DNA of 64,000 bases from Macrobrachium rosenbergii (Eukaryota > Arthropoda > Malacostraca > Decapoda > Palaemonidae), in NCBI RefSeq assembly GCF_040412425.1, contig NC_089767.1:3938448-4002447 (forward strand), written 5' to 3'. Positions 48,260-61,028 of the stretch are shown in pieces. Each line of letters starts with the position of its first letter. Within the stretch, counting starts at the first letter, position 1. Under the pieces are notes generated by a model. The model was given only the letters and a program-made list of their open reading frames with translations, ran no database searches and had not been told where the DNA came from. A program made the translations under genes and the position numbers.

Positions 48260-51200
48260 CTAGAGGAAGTCAAATTAATTATGAATTTTTCCTTGAAATT
48301 TAAAAATAAGTCACAACTTACAAAACACCAATAAGTAAACTTTACAAGAAAACTTTTCATTTAAAGGAGAAATTTAATAAACATAAAAAAATTCTAGTAC
48401 ACTGAAGTGGCAGTTCCCTCCCCAAGCAAGCAACAATATACTATACTTTGCAAATAACTACAGTACCAATCTGCTATATTACGAACAAGAATAATTTTTA
48501 CTATGACCTATGCCTTTCAAGTGGTACTGCTTATATAAAGACTTGTGCAACATTCCATACGCTGTCATAAGGGTTCTTCGTGGGTTCTCTTTGACCCTAA
48601 ATAGGTTGCTTTCTGTCTTTTACTTTTCATCCATTCCCTTTCTGATATTAAGAATGATCGACTTCTTGGTGAGCACGTTATCCCTCTAAACTCGAATCAG
48701 CAGTGTGCCTCGTTTCTTGAAACATACCTACAAAATTACCCCTCATCAATAAGTAGTAATTAGAATTAATTGTAATTATTCCAATTAAATAATTTTAATT
48801 GTCATAAAAAAAACAATATGAATAACAAGACATCAGATTCTCATTTCTTTACCATTAGACTAACAGAACGAATCTGCATACAGTAACTACTGTATATATT
48901 ATCAAAATACTGTACAGTAATGAAACCTCATGAGATGTATCATGACTTCATACTTTCCTATGAACTTCACAACACTTTAACATTTAACTGTAGACAATTC
49001 TAGTTATTAATTTTGTGTCAACAGAGAATAATTTCTTTAAATTTGTATGCTTCATGATATACTATTTTCTCTCTGAAGCAGCAAAAGCAATGTAAAAAGC
49101 AGCCAACAATTCTGAACAAAGTAGCAACCCTTAACTTGGTATGGTCTTTAATTACATTTACATTATTCAATAACAAAGCTGCCATATATATTATCAGGAG
49201 TTTCCAGTGACTTATATGACTGTGCACATGTGGAAGCCTCATTCAGAATAGTATAGACTAAGTACAGTAATACATCAGTTATTTAGATACAGTATAATTG
49301 AGGCTTAGGTGACACATCAAAATATATAAAATGTGAAGTTTGGGTATTTATGAAGCAGTTTATTTATATATATGTTTAATGTATGGTCATTTATTCATAG
49401 TTTATGTTGAATACATAATTTACTTGGGTATTTCTGTCTGTATTAAGCGTATGGTCATTTATTTAGATACTGTACTGGCATAAGTTTAATATAAAAAGAC
49501 CTTTTGTTTTTGAGACACAGTATATTTAAAATAATAAAGTAATTTCAGCTGTTTATTTGTACATACAATTTTTGTTTCCTTGTTTTGTTTTGTAATTATT
49601 TTCTGACTAAAGAAAATGAAATACAGCTCCAAGTTTGTCTTTCTAGGCATGTCTTCCTTCAGAGTGTAGACATAGGTATAATAATGATGGTGCCATGCCC
49701 ACAAAATCTCAATAACTTGTTATAATAATGCTGCTGTCTTCAAAGGAGCAGAATTTTGATGTTTCAAGAGCAGTTGTTTAATGGGACTGGATTTTACAGT
49801 GCCTGAAACACTATGCCCTAACAAACTAAATCTACACAGAAAAGCTAAGTACGAAGAACCCCCTATTTGTGGGGATGCGTACCACCCCCGAAAGAGAATA
49901 GCTAAAATCCGCGAATACTTAAAAGCCCTCTAAAAACACTTAGAACTGCCTATTTTAATAGTTTAAACACAAGAAAAACCCTGTAAAAATGCTTATACCT
50001 GAGTATTTTAATAGTTTTATCACAAAAAGTGCAGTTATTCAAGAAAATTATATGAAAATACAGTAATTAGTGAGTATTTCTCAGTGAAAAATACCGTGAA
50101 TGGGCGAATTTTCCATGAATAATGGCTAGATATGTTTCACAGAGAAACCCACGAATGCGTGAGTCCACGAATCATGAGAATGCGAATATGGGGGGTTTAT
50201 TGTATATTTTTCACAATTCATTCTCTACCCTCATATGCTGAACACAATGCTGTCATATCAAGTAGCTCTTACTGTCACCACCATGCAAACTTGCCCTATT
50301 CCAACTTTTTTTTTTGAAACATGGCAAGTGTCTTGGCACCTGCCCCCGGAGTACGTACTATCAATAGTGTCCACGCTTCAGATTATACATGAGAGAGAGG
50401 AATTACCTAACTCTGGAGCTGGGTCTTCTTGCCTACACATCCCAAAAGAGATCTGTTATTCATCTTACTGAAAACTTCACTCATATTCAGCATATAGACT
50501 CTAATCTTCTTTTCTTAGAACACCCAAGGTTCATCATTCCAAACCAGTATTCTTTCCTATTATTGCTGCCATTTTAAAGGTAGGGCCATTGGTTATTACA
50601 AATTCAGCACGTAAATCACTAGAATCATAAGCATCAAATCTCACCACTAAATCCATTCCCACAAAATCCATTAATCACTGAGTTTGGTGCTCTTCCCAAA
50701 TTCTTACTAAGAATTTTTCATTGAGTCCATACAGTACAGTATTACTTCTCACCCCAATACAAGTGTTCCCTTCAAGGGAACTGTAATGTAAATCATAATA
50801 CTGTACAGTACTGTAGTCGATTTTAAATTCCCTATACTCTCGTTAGAGGCAATTGATCTCTGGCTTCTTCTGCTGGCTATATGATAAAATATTACTGAAT
50901 ACCTAAGACGTATTCAAGTCTTTTCTGCAATGCACCCACTACCCTTGAACTTTCCTTCAATTACGCATGCCTAGATATGCAGACATATTTACTCACAAAT
51001 CATACTTAACTGTCAAGTTACTTGCCAAAAAAATAATTTTTTCTGATATCCTTCATAAACATTCAGAATATTGTAAAGTGTGTGTTTTTCAAATTAATTT
51101 TGGTATTAGCTTAAATAATTAAATCATCATCAAATATATTTTAACATTGGATGCTCCCACCACAGAGTAAGTTGTCAAATGAGGTCTTCCTACTGTCTTC

Positions 51201-52316
51201 TGTCCTGAGCTCTCTCTACCTGAATTTCCATTTGACTTTGGTCTTCAACTACACCTCTCTGTGCTTTTCTGGGCCTTCTCACTACTCTTCATCCTGCTAC
51301 TTCATTTGTTCTACTTACTGACTGACTAACTGCTTTTCACCACACCTCATCCCATGTTCAAACCTTCTCAGTTCTGTGAGATTTCAGTTTATTTCCAAGC
51401 AACTTTGCATCACATTGCTCAGTAATTGCCTCATTTGTAATAACTTCCTACAATGCATTAATCATGAACCTTCACATCTGGTTGCCCCACATCCTCATTC
51501 CCTTCGCAAGTGTACATTTCTCTGCTGCATAAACTATAAAAGTATGTATTACAAAGAGACCATAAACTATTGCCCTGCTTCATAATGGGATAATCCTTTT
51601 TACCAGTTGTCTAGCAACTTCTTTCCACTGCTTCCAAATTGTTACCCCTTTTTCTTATTGTCCTCTCCAAGTCCTGCTTTACAATCTAGAATGTCTTCAA
51701 GGCAACAGAAAATGGCACTCTGAGGCTTGTATTCCCCCTCCTCTTTTTTCCTTCCCCCTTCTCCCCCATTTAGTCTCCGTATACGTACATATTTTGTAAT
51801 TCTGAGCCTCTCTAGTGCCACCACTTTATAATCAATAGTTAGAACGGAATTCACTCTCACATCTTTCCTGCAATACCCACATAGCCACTTTCCTGACTAT
51901 AAATGCCTTCCTTGTCACTATGTCAAAAACTATTTCAAAAACTATTTCCTTTCAAAACCCTTTCTCGCAAATAGCAATGACAATTTTGATCATGTGATTA
52001 AAACGATCAGGTGGAAGCCATTCATTAAGGTTTCACAGTAATCTCTCTATTGACTTTTATCTATCTCTAAGGCATATACAAACAAACATTATTCTCTCAG
52101 AAACCTTAGAAAATGCTCATAGGTGTGACTATGTTTCAATAGGAGTGATAATGATGGGAGAGTACTTTGATCAACTGATACATCATTGTTTCTGTGTTAA
52201 ATGTTATATGGAGGAGCTTATTACACTTCAGTGACCCAGTTTCTTTATGTTCACACTACTATGCATACTAGTGAACTGTCTAGGTACAGTGCAAAACATC
52301 TACAAACAGACTTTAC
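48260..52316. other. Intron of the Ig gene
   Basis: No exon seen. It contains inverted-repeat element copy B (49855-50206) and AT-rich sequence. Confidence 0.5.
49855..50206 (-). mobile_element. Small inverted-repeat element, copy B (non-autonomous)
   Basis: Reverse-complement partner of 277-640. The ends carry CCCCCTATTTGTGGGGATG on the left and GAATATGGGGGGTTTATTGTA on the right, which are inverted relatives of each other. There is no coding capacity. Confidence 0.65.
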
Positions 52317-53256
52317 CTGGTTGCGGTGGCAGCCCCTGGTGTAGTGCAAGGCCTGAAGTCTGATCACTTTCAAGGCATTCTTCATGCTCCAGGTTATTAT
52401 GGAATCTGAAGGTACTAGAAGCATGCTGCTGGCCAGTGGATGAAAATGAACTAAGGGAATTTAACACAAGCACAGGGTTTAAAGCTTCAACTAATGAACT
52501 AGATGAGGACAGGGAGTGTTCAGGGCTGAGTTCTCTAGCCACCATTCTCTCCTCATCATCTGAGGGAAGAGAGGAATTGTCCTCGTGGCTGGAGGGATAA
52601 TAATCAAGATCAAGCGTAGTACCCAAAGGAACATCAGAGGAAGGAAAACCTGTATGAGATATGAAAATAGGCTGTTTAGCAGTCAGGTATTTAGAAATAT
52701 CGTCTATTCTGCCTTGCTCGTACACAATTTTAATATTTTTCATAGCAGTTAGAGGTATATCATCAATATAACTAGCACCATCACCACAGTCATTACTACT
52801 GTTGTTACCATCATCCGATACTTGAGAGAGGTCTAGTAGGTCTAATTCATTCAATCCATGCACAGAAGGATCAGAAACCAAACAATCATTAGCACCAAGC
52901 AACTCGAGCTCGTCTCCACATGAAAGATTGCTTCCCGTGACACCATCGTCACTACACATGAACGCATGCCGACACTCTACTTCTAGCTGACAAACAGGGC
53001 ATACTGTGGCATCCATCTGACATGTACCTGGTTTAGTTGGCACCTGCTGAATGTCAGTGATATCATCTCCATCAGTAATGACATCTGGAGACTGATTAAA
53101 ACAATGGTCTGTGTTAGATGTTAACGGAGGAATGTTATTCTGGCTAGACCACGAAGAGTGAAGGGGTAGAGAAGATCCAGTGTTGTGTGACTGTGAGTCG
53201 TATTTCATGGCTTTCCCAGATTTATGACGGTTACTGCTAGAGCTATGTGGCCCACG
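52317..53256 (-). CDS. Ig-protein gene, long acidic Ser-rich exon
   Basis: Acceptor TTTTTCTTACAG, donor CAG/GTAAAG. It is 940 bp, phase 0 in, phase 1 out, about 313 residues. It begins RGPHSSSSNRHKSGKAMKYD. It has a short Cys cluster (MDATVCPVCQLEVECRHAFM) with C-x2-C, followed by Cys and His residues that could bind a metal, though no known zinc-finger class fits. Then come acidic Ser/Asp stretches (LDLLDLSQVSDDGNNSSNDC; LPSDDEERMVARELSPEHS). Probably a disordered linker after the second Ig domain. Confidence 0.8.
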
Positions 53257-56200
53257 CTGTAAGAAAAATAAAACATGAAATATCTAAATATTACATTTGT
53301 AATTACCAGTGTCCTTACCCTTAGCAGTTATATATAAGTATTTCATTAATGAGTTAATGCAGTTAAGAAATTTTCATTTAAGAGTTAATACAGACTAAAT
53401 TAATGAGCTACATGTCAGATTAAGGCTGTACTCTTTACAGGTGAAATAGACCCAACGATAACTGCAATGTTTGTAATGGTAATAAAGCTGTCCATTCTTT
53501 GTCAGAACTGATGATGTTGGCAGGCACTAGGTGTAAGAATAATTGATCAGCTGAAAACAAAACAACTGAAAAGTAAATAAAAGTGTTAAAGACAATGCAG
53601 CATTCCAAGGCATGGCAAACTTATCTTAGGTGGAGTGGATAATGTCAGTTAAAAAAAAGTGAAACGTAAAACATATCTAACAACCACGCTCATACACACA
53701 CAAATTCAACAGTTAGCCAAGTATTACAAACTACCAATCAGCTATCAAGCGATGAGTTGACATAAATTCTGAGTACAGAACCTGAATTTGACAGGAATAT
53801 GTACAACAGAGTTGATATCAACTTACATCTCTCTTGTTCGCTGGGTGGTCAAAGCCACTTCTCTATCATTGTTTCTAAATCAAGCCGCAGTTCAAATCGT
53901 GGCTGGCTCAGAAACACTTATCAATTATAATTCCCTTGGGTGTAAAATTATTTCCAAGGTACACTGCAACAATATTAAATATTTGTGGCTATTCATATTT
54001 CTTTATTAGTGCTTTCTTCTTACTATTATTGTTCTTAAATGCTATATTAACGACATAGTTTGTAAGATGGGGAATAAATTTGAAATTTTTACAGTATTAT
54101 ATGGTAGTACAAGCAGGTATTCTGTGCTAAATGTTTCCCTGTCCCTGTTGTTATCATAAAAATCCTTTTTGCTCCTTTTATGCATTGTCTAATGCAGAAT
54201 CAGGATATGAATCCACAGTGTAGAAAATCTTTCATTTAAATAATTTCTTGCAATGTATTCACTTGATAATACTTTTTAACAGCACTGGGAGTTTTATGCT
54301 TTTGAACCATGACTGAATTCAAGGCTTTGCAGATAAGTTGTACTAAAAATACGAGAACTGAAAAACACTGATCGCTGCACGAGACAAACATTTTCCTCAA
54401 CTGTCGACAACACTGTCACTGCCTAGGGTTTTGAAGCATGTGAGACTGCAATTTTTATTAGGGTTTTTATGGATTATAATTCAACTGTGTACAAAGAACT
54501 GCATTTTACCAGTAAAATGAACTTATTTTTATATGTAATTTATGCATTTATGGTTTAGTAAACTGTTTTTAGTTTTCTGTACATTTCTATCCTACATGGG
54601 TCACCTGCAAGTTTATGTGAATGGCCTTAAAACTAAAAATATTCCATCTAATCCATGATGGTGATTTCATAATTAATCAATTAATAGTCCAAACCAAACT
54701 CTGCAAAGCTTGAAGGTCATCTTCCACACACACACACACACACATACATATATGTACAGTATGTATATTAATTCTATTTCATACAGTACATATAAAAACA
54801 CAAAAACAAAAAATAATAATAAATAAATAAATAAATAAATAATGCAAACATTTACAAAACTCTGCAAAGCTTGAGGGTCATCTTCCACACACACACACAC
54901 ACACATTTATGTATGTATATTAATTCTATTTAATATACATATAAAAATGCAACAACAACAATAAAAAATAATAATAATTAATAAATAAAAAAATAAATAA
55001 TGCAAACATTTGATAAAACAATTACCAAATGCTTTCAAAGTGAATTTTAAAAAATTTGTTAATCACAACAAAAAAACTACAGACGTAGAATGAACACTAC
55101 TTGGCAATTTTGTCTGAAATTTGGGCACAGAATAAATAGCTACCACACACAGGAAAGCATACTGTAAATAACCAAGCAAAACAAAAATAATATAAAACTT
55201 CTGAGCATGACTACAAAGACAAAGGGGATACTGAATTATCATAACAAAGGGGATACTGAATTACAATAATGTAAAAACTGCTACATCTACACAACAGGAA
55301 CTGAGTTTTTCTGCTTTTACCGAAAGAACATCAACTGAAAAAAGTCAACGAAACAGAAGCCCCAATAAATACAATGTGATTTGAAAATAATAAGGGCATT
55401 CAAAGACACATTTATATATGGTCTCAAGCAGATGCAGTACACAATCCTAAACCTCAAGACTGAAGTAGCAGTGGAGTTGAATCATCTATGGGAGGATGTC
55501 GCCAACAGCATATGAAGCAGCGGAAGAACCTCAAATAAGGGCGAGATGTGGCATTCCTATTTCCCTACACAGCAAATATTTGATGCAAAAGGAAAATTGG
55601 TCAATTCTCATCGAGAGAAATAACTGTGATCTTACAAATGCAACTGATTTCCTGAAAAATAGTCTGGTTGTGAAACTGGAGGATATTTGTAAAATGTCAA
55701 CTCTAATAAAGGTGCCTAACATTAATTTATAAGAGAAAAATACAAAGAACCTACTTTTGCATGCTGTTAAGCACAGTGCTTGAGACAAATATTTTATCAA
55801 ATTAAGCACCAAGAATCAATTCTTATGGTGGCTTTCAATTGAAGCCAACTTCAAGCTCATATGAGGTCATGTTCAATTGCTGTTAATGCCAAGTACTGTT
55901 TGCATACAAACATCCTGAATAAGAAACAAAGAATACCTTTGCCATTAACAGAAGAACTTTGCGAGTTTCATTTACACCAGAAATTTCTTTCATTATTATT
56001 AGAGTACTGTACTGTACAGTGTTCTGTCATTAAATCTGAAAGTCTGACACGAGAAACTCCATACAGTATATGGGAAATGAATGATTTAGGAAATTGAGTT
56101 ACAGCGCTGTAAAGGACACAGACACTTGTCTCTTATTCTACATGGAATGAGGATGAAAAGTATTTGACTTTATATGTGACTGCTTGAGAAGTTTAAATGT

Positions 56201-56984
56201 GGTAACTGTTCTTCAGATCCCTAAAGTAAGGCCATCCCTATGAATAATTGACGCTGCAATTAAAATTGCTGAAGTTTCCCTTAAAATGGTGGTTTCAGTC
56301 TGTAAAAGTTACATTTTCACAAGAATCAAGCTCCCCTCGAGTTTGAGGGAACTTCCAAAAACCCTTTCTAAACAACTTCCAAATTACAAAACAGTCAATT
56401 GGGCTTCGTTTTTCACTACCAATCTTAGTAGCCTTCATTCATTATGACTTAATTTTTTCTGGGTTGCTCACATCTTGTTTATGTAAGTCTTTAACACAAA
56501 CAACTGGTTTGCGAAAGTTGAATCAGCATTTGTAATCGATCATTTATTCCTAAAATGTTTCTGTCCAATTATGGTTAGAAAGTACGAGTAGATTTTCTCA
56601 GAAATCTCAATTATAACTTTTCTTGAATTTGTAATGCTCACATGCAAACACTGAATTGTATTCTGTGTTATGTGATTAGCATGAGAAGGAATGATGTGAA
56701 TGATTTGTAAGGATAACCTGTCTTCTTACTGCAAGTTCACTGGATGTGAGTAAAATGAATGTTTGGCAATACTGTAAAGAGGAGAAATGACATTGCATTA
56801 ATCCATTATAACAGTTGCTTTGGAGAAATGATACTGCATTAATCCAATTTAACAGTTGCTTCCAAGTCTAATCTTTGCATTATTTAGTTTCATAATATCC
56901 GTAAAGGAAAAGCTTATCTTGCAGTATAATGTAACAAACCAACTGTGCTGAGTACCCAGACACAATGAGAAAGTATGCCTCTAC
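53257..56984. other. Intron of the Ig gene
   Basis: No exon is needed here because neighbouring phases match. It contains a 161-bp tandem duplication with CA runs (54697-55012) and AT-rich sequence. Confidence 0.5.
54697..55012. repeat. Tandem duplication of about 161 bp
   Basis: Copy one is 54697-54857, copy two 54858-55012. Both start with AACTCTGCAAAGCTTGA, contain a (CA)n tract and A/T-rich AATA repeats, and end with AATAATGCAAACATTT. Confidence 0.9.
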
Positions 56985-57187
56985 CTGCTTAGCAGCTGAA
57001 GTGCTTTGCCGTCCTGAATCTCCTGAATTTTGGTTTTGGGTTATAATTGTGCCTTCAGGTACAACCCTCACTTGGCATCGTGTACTTATGGCTGCTATAG
57101 AGTTTGTGGCTGTCGCTGATATTTCACCAGAGTCTGACACGGTGCAGTCTGAGACTTTTAACGTCCATGTTCCATACTGATCATTCT
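56985..57187 (-). CDS. Ig-protein gene, second half of Ig domain 2
   Basis: Acceptor TTTCATTTCACAG, donor AAGCAG/GTAGAG. It reads ENDQYGTWTLKVSDCTVSDS then GEISATATNSIAAISTRCQV, and ends in a linker to SAAKQ. The W-T-L and D-S-G of Ig strands E and F are present. The positions normally Tyr and Cys after D-S-G are Ile and Ala, so the canonical disulfide cannot form, as in many intracellular I-set domains. Phases match neighbours (1 in, 0 out). Confidence 0.85.
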
Positions 57188-57374
57188 CTGTGAAATGAAA
57201 CATAAATTAAGAACACTGGTGACATCCTTCTCTTTCCAAATAAATATATTTGCACTATCAGCCCAGCAAATTTAATCATTACAGTTGTATCTTTCCCAAA
57301 TGCGTTGTGAAAAACATTCTTTTATAGCTGCAGTAGTCACAGTTAACAACTTCACAGTTATAAAGCGTCCTCAC

Positions 57375-57545
57375 CTATGAAAACCCGGGAAGACTGGCAG
57401 AGTTTTTCAGAGCCTTTGGAAAATATAACACGAGGTTCAGGATGACCTGTCACTTGGCACTGAAGCTGAAGTTCTGTTCCTGCTTCAAGAATTGTATCTG
57501 AGAGCCCTTTGGAGAAAGTTGGGCGCTTTTGGGGTCTTGAGGATG
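57375..57545 (-). CDS. Ig-protein gene, first half of Ig domain 2
   Basis: Acceptor AAATGCTGTTGCAG, donor ATAG/GTGAGG. It encodes SSRPQKRPTFSKGLSDTILE then AGTELQLQCQVTGHPEPRVI. This is the A-B-C strand pattern of an I-set Ig domain, with the B-strand Cys. The usual core Trp is replaced by Phe (VIFSKG). Length 171 bp, phase 1 in and out. Confidence 0.88.
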
Positions 57546-57587
57546 CTGCAACAGCATTTACAACATTATCATCAACAACTTCATGAG

Positions 57588-57589
<2 letters not shown>

Positions 57590-57665
<76 letters not shown>
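57590..57665. repeat. (TA)n microsatellite
   Basis: An uninterrupted TA run of about 75 bp, starting about 45 bp upstream (in gene direction) of the Ig-2 first-half exon. Confidence 0.97.
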
Positions 57666-57667
<2 letters not shown>

Positions 57668-58088
57668 ATAAATAAAGTTGAAAAAAAGTAATATCCATAA
57701 TATGAAGCATTGTTTTCTTCAAGATATCACTGAATTTCCCTTTATTATAGAACTAAACTTTAACATACTTTACTACATGCAGTAACAATTACAGTATATA
57801 ATGATGATAAAGCAAGCTTGTCTTTTAGATCTGAAAAGTTCTCTTCCTGTTATATATTTATCACAGTGCCTACAAGTTATTTAGATATTTGATGATCCAT
57901 AAAAAACACTTATTATTCATCTAACATAATGGTTATCAAAAGACAAAAACTCAAGTTTTTTCTGAATACAGTACCACAAAATTAATTAAGCTAAGCCTGT
58001 ATACGCTATGTTCACTATTATCTAATAATGTTATGCTGAAGTTCAAGCACTGAAATAATCACAATTAGTGTTTGGCATTTTACCATAC

Positions 58089-58274
58089 CTTTATGTTCAA
58101 CTTGACAAAATGCCCAGACACAGTCAGCTGTTGTGTAAGCAGCAGCAGCGTATGTTCCTGCTTTTGCGGAGGACATGGAATAAATGTGAAGATAGTGGTA
58201 AGATCCTTTCCTCCAGCCCCACATATCTCGTCCATTCACGGACACCAGCGATCCATTGTGGTACCAACTAAGTC
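58089..58274 (-). CDS. Ig-protein gene, second half of Ig domain 1
   Basis: Acceptor GTTGTCTTCAG, donor AAAG/GTATGG. It encodes LSWYHNGSLVSVNGRDMWGW, RKGSYHYLHIYSMSSAKAGT and YAAAAYTTADCVWAFCQVEH. The core Trp (LSW) and the A-G-T-Y of strand F are present, but the F-strand Cys position is Ala. Length 186 bp, phase 1 in and out. Confidence 0.88.
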
Positions 58275-58897
58275 CTGAAGACAACCAAACATACACAAGT
58301 TGCATCACCATCACTGGATTTATGATGAAAATTGTACAAAACTACACCTCATTCGAAAGTGGGGCTCGGAGTCCCAAAATAGTACACTTTGGCACATTGC
58401 AAGAGCTTACTTTCAACAAGTACAGTACATTTGTAACCAGAAATGTTTTGGGGATAGTAAAATCAATGACAAAATGCCTAACATAAATATGAAACAATGA
58501 CCAAATCTGTCAGCTTGAGGGCTTTAAATATGACCTTGAAAAGGCACCTAGAATCAGCTAACAAAAGTTTGTTCATTATATGGCAATTTTATGAGGTCAT
58601 TAATAGTGTGTGTGCCTTATTTTAGCTTTTTCAAAGTTCCCAGTTAAGATTTAAGTCAACTTTTACAGTTCATGGCATTGAGTAACATATATATGTAGAT
58701 TACTTTAACCCACTAGAGAAAAGCAAAGTGAAGCTGACAAAACACGTTTGACTACTTTTAATGCAAGATTCTTCAAACAGCCAAACTGTTTAAGAAAACT
58801 TACGACTTAATCTGAAACACGCTTATAATGATTTAAAACACAAAAACTACATGCTAAGAACAATAAAGTTTTTCCAAAAGGTTCAAACAACATCATT

Positions 58898-59273
58898 AAC
58901 CACATTTTTGGCGCCGGTAAGCGATTTTCGGCACTGGTAAGCGGTTTATCGGCGTCGTTAAACGGTTTATTGGCGCCAGTAAGAGGTTTAAGCAGTCCCC
59001 GCTTACCAGTGACATCGGTTAATGGCGTTTCGGTGTTACGGCGCTTGACTAGCGACGTCGTTAACCGGATTTTCGGCGCCTTTAAGAGGTTTGTCGACGT
59101 CGGTAAGCACGTTATCGGTGCCAGTAACTGGCTATCGGCGCTGATAACCAGTTAATGACACCGTTATGCAGTTTATTGGCGCCATTATCAGCAATTTTCG
59201 GTTATTGACGATTTTCAGTTAGCAACGCTCGGCTGGGAACGGAACCCCTGCTGTTAATCGGGTACTGCCTGTA
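58898..59273. repeat. GC-rich degenerate minisatellite, probably inside a transposon end
   Basis: About 375 bp built from loosely repeated units of about 22-24 bp around GGCGCCGGTAAGCGGTTTAT. GGCGCC recurs and the units alternate with inverted forms (GATAACC, GGTAAGC). The right flank is CGGGTACTGCCTGTA, whose reverse complement TACAGGCAGTACCCG looks like a DNA-transposon terminus. It stands out from the AT-rich surroundings and lies in the intron between 58274 and 59611. Confidence 0.75.
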
Positions 59274-59610
59274 CTGGAATACACCAGTTTACTCACATAC
59301 TTAAGAATAACAAATAACTTGAAAGAAAAGTATTTCATGATAATCCAGTGTGCAAATGCTCTCAAGTAACCTGTCCTACACACAATGATGAAACAGGGAA
59401 GTTCTTAAAAGGAAAATGTTCTTGAGTGCAGCCTCCGGGTCAGGAAAACACAAACCCAAGACAATGGTAGACCAGGATACAAAGGCTATGGCACAGGGCC
59501 ATATAGTCACATCCTGCAAAGGCAACTAGAGGTGGCAACTAAAACAACTAGTGTTGACTGAAACACCTGCAACTGTAACACAACAAAATCGCACAATGCA
59601 ACTGACTTAC

Positions 59611-59846
59611 CCATAGGTCTCTTTGTGTTGACCTGACATACAAGCCTTAAAGTGCGACCTTGCATGACGGTGCAGTCCTCTGGGACTCCTACAAACCAAA
59701 CTGTATCACTGTTACTACTGGTGTTCTTCAGATGAGGCACGTCTAATGGTGGACTCAGAATGCTGAGGTCCTCTGATGGGGAGGCCATAGAATGGACTGG
59801 AGATCTTAGTGAAGTTTTCGAAGAGGAATTTGCAAGAGACAATTTT
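59611..59846 (-). CDS. Ig-protein gene, linker and first half of Ig domain 1
   Basis: Acceptor ATCAATTCCAG, donor ATGG/GTAAGT. A Ser-rich linker (KLSLANSSSKTSLRSPVHSM) is followed by VWFVGVPEDCTVMQGRTLRL and VCQVNTKRPM, the A, A' and B strands of an I-set Ig domain with the B-strand Cys. Length 236 bp, phase 2 in and 1 out, matching the exon at 58089. Confidence 0.87.
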
Positions 59847-60008
59847 CTGGAATTGATTATGTCAGTGAGAAAGGGCAAACATGAAAAATTTACAAACTAT
59901 TTCACAATCAAATAAAAATACTCTATGTATTCAGTTTCAAATACCCAACATGTTCTGTATGAAGACACCCGAAAACGTTTATTTCTACTGAAATAAAATA
60001 GATCTAAC

Positions 60009-60303
60009 CTTGGCTTTGGCACTGGTCTCTCATCATCATATCTCGAGTTTGTTTCTGAGTGTGGAAATCCTCGGTCGTTTACAGCAGGATTCTTAATGCC
60101 ATCTACCGATCTATTGCCATTATATCCACTTGCTACCTGATTAAAATTGGCATTCTGTCCTTGGGGACTTGATTTCTCTGACAATGGGGGCTTTGTTCGG
60201 ATTAAGCTTGTGTCAGGTGAACCTGAAGCTGTAACACGACTTGGAACGCTATAATCAACCGTGTATTCATGGTCCTGTTGGGCAAATTCTGCCACAATTT
60301 CTC
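60009..60303 (-). CDS. Ig-protein gene, disordered exon with SH3-ligand-like motif
   Basis: The acceptor is a T-run followed by GCAG; the donor is CCAAG/GTTAGA. It encodes EIVAEFAQQDHEYTVDYSVP and about 75 further residues, ending YDDERPVPKPR. The RPVPKPR stretch fits a proline-rich SH3-binding motif. The acceptor's pyrimidine tract is the A/AAAT repeat at 60308-60354 read on the minus strand. Phase 1 in, 2 out. Confidence 0.83.
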
Positions 60304-60307
60304 CTGC

Positions 60308-60354
60308 AAAAAAAAAAAAAAATAAATAAATAAATAAATAAATAAAAAAATAAA
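60308..60354. repeat. A-run and (AAAT)n tract at a splice acceptor
   Basis: On the minus strand this simple repeat is the pyrimidine-rich tract directly preceding the acceptor of the exon ending at 60303. Confidence 0.85.
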
Positions 60355-60568
60355 ATGAGTTTTACAGCATGTAGTTATATTTAGTCCGTATCTAGTTGTA
60401 GTAATTAGCTAAAATGGCCTACACTATATCCAAGCAATAACAAAACACAGGATCAGTCAGCCCTGAATGAAATGTTTTTATGAAGAATATGTCACATCTG
60501 TTTACACTGATACTGATTAACAACGCAGTAAGTTGTAAAGGTGCAAATGCTATAAGTGCAGAACTCAC

Positions 60569-60717
60569 CTGCGAGAGTCGAGAGTTCCCTCGAGGCTGGG
60601 TAGGTGCAATAAATATCTCCTTTGGTATCGTACTCGCCTTCACTATCACTGGTGCTCCAAGGCTCTCCACTGCCCAAACTCTGTCTCTCTGATAACTCCG
60701 ACAACTCGTCCACATCC
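60569..60717 (-). CDS. Ig-protein gene, acidic exon
   Basis: Acceptor CACTGCTTAG, donor CGCAG/GTGAGT. It encodes DVDELSELSERQSLGSGEPW then STSDSEGEYDTKGDIYCTYP and ASRELSTLA. It is acidic and Ser-rich. Length 149 bp, phase 2 in and 1 out, matching both neighbours. Confidence 0.83.
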
Positions 60718-60880
60718 CTAAGCAGTGAGATACTTTCTCATTAAGAAATTTTGTCCAACCAGATTAAATGAATGAAAAACACGGGTAGGGGGGAGGTGTT
60801 AGAATGAATCTATTGCCAAAATAAGCACTGAATTCTCTTACAGACCCTAGAATGATTCATAACATAAGTAAGGCTAATAC

Positions 60881-61028
60881 CTATTGCCAACTGTTGCTGG
60901 TACGTGACTGTCAGGGTTGGGTATAAGCATAGTGACAGGATCAGAAGCATTTCCCTTCATGAGCTTCTGACGGCGGAACAGCCAATTCTGCTCCCAAGAT
61001 TCAGCCTCCACAATCATGTCGCCGGGTC
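60881..61028 (-). CDS. Ig-protein gene, conserved-looking WEQNWLF exon
   Basis: Acceptor GTTCTATAG, donor CAATAG/GTATTAG. It encodes PGDMIVEAESWEQNWLFRRQ, KLMKGNASDPVTMLIPNPDS and HVPATVGN. The ESWEQNWLFRRQK and MLIPNPDS patches look like short conserved motifs of a cytoskeletal scaffold family I cannot name with certainty. Phase 1 in, 2 out. Confidence 0.85.

Noticed and set aside
49270..49490. Repeated TTTAGATACAGT/ATGGTCATTTATT segments
   Set aside because: Short, AT-rich and diverged; too weak to call an element.
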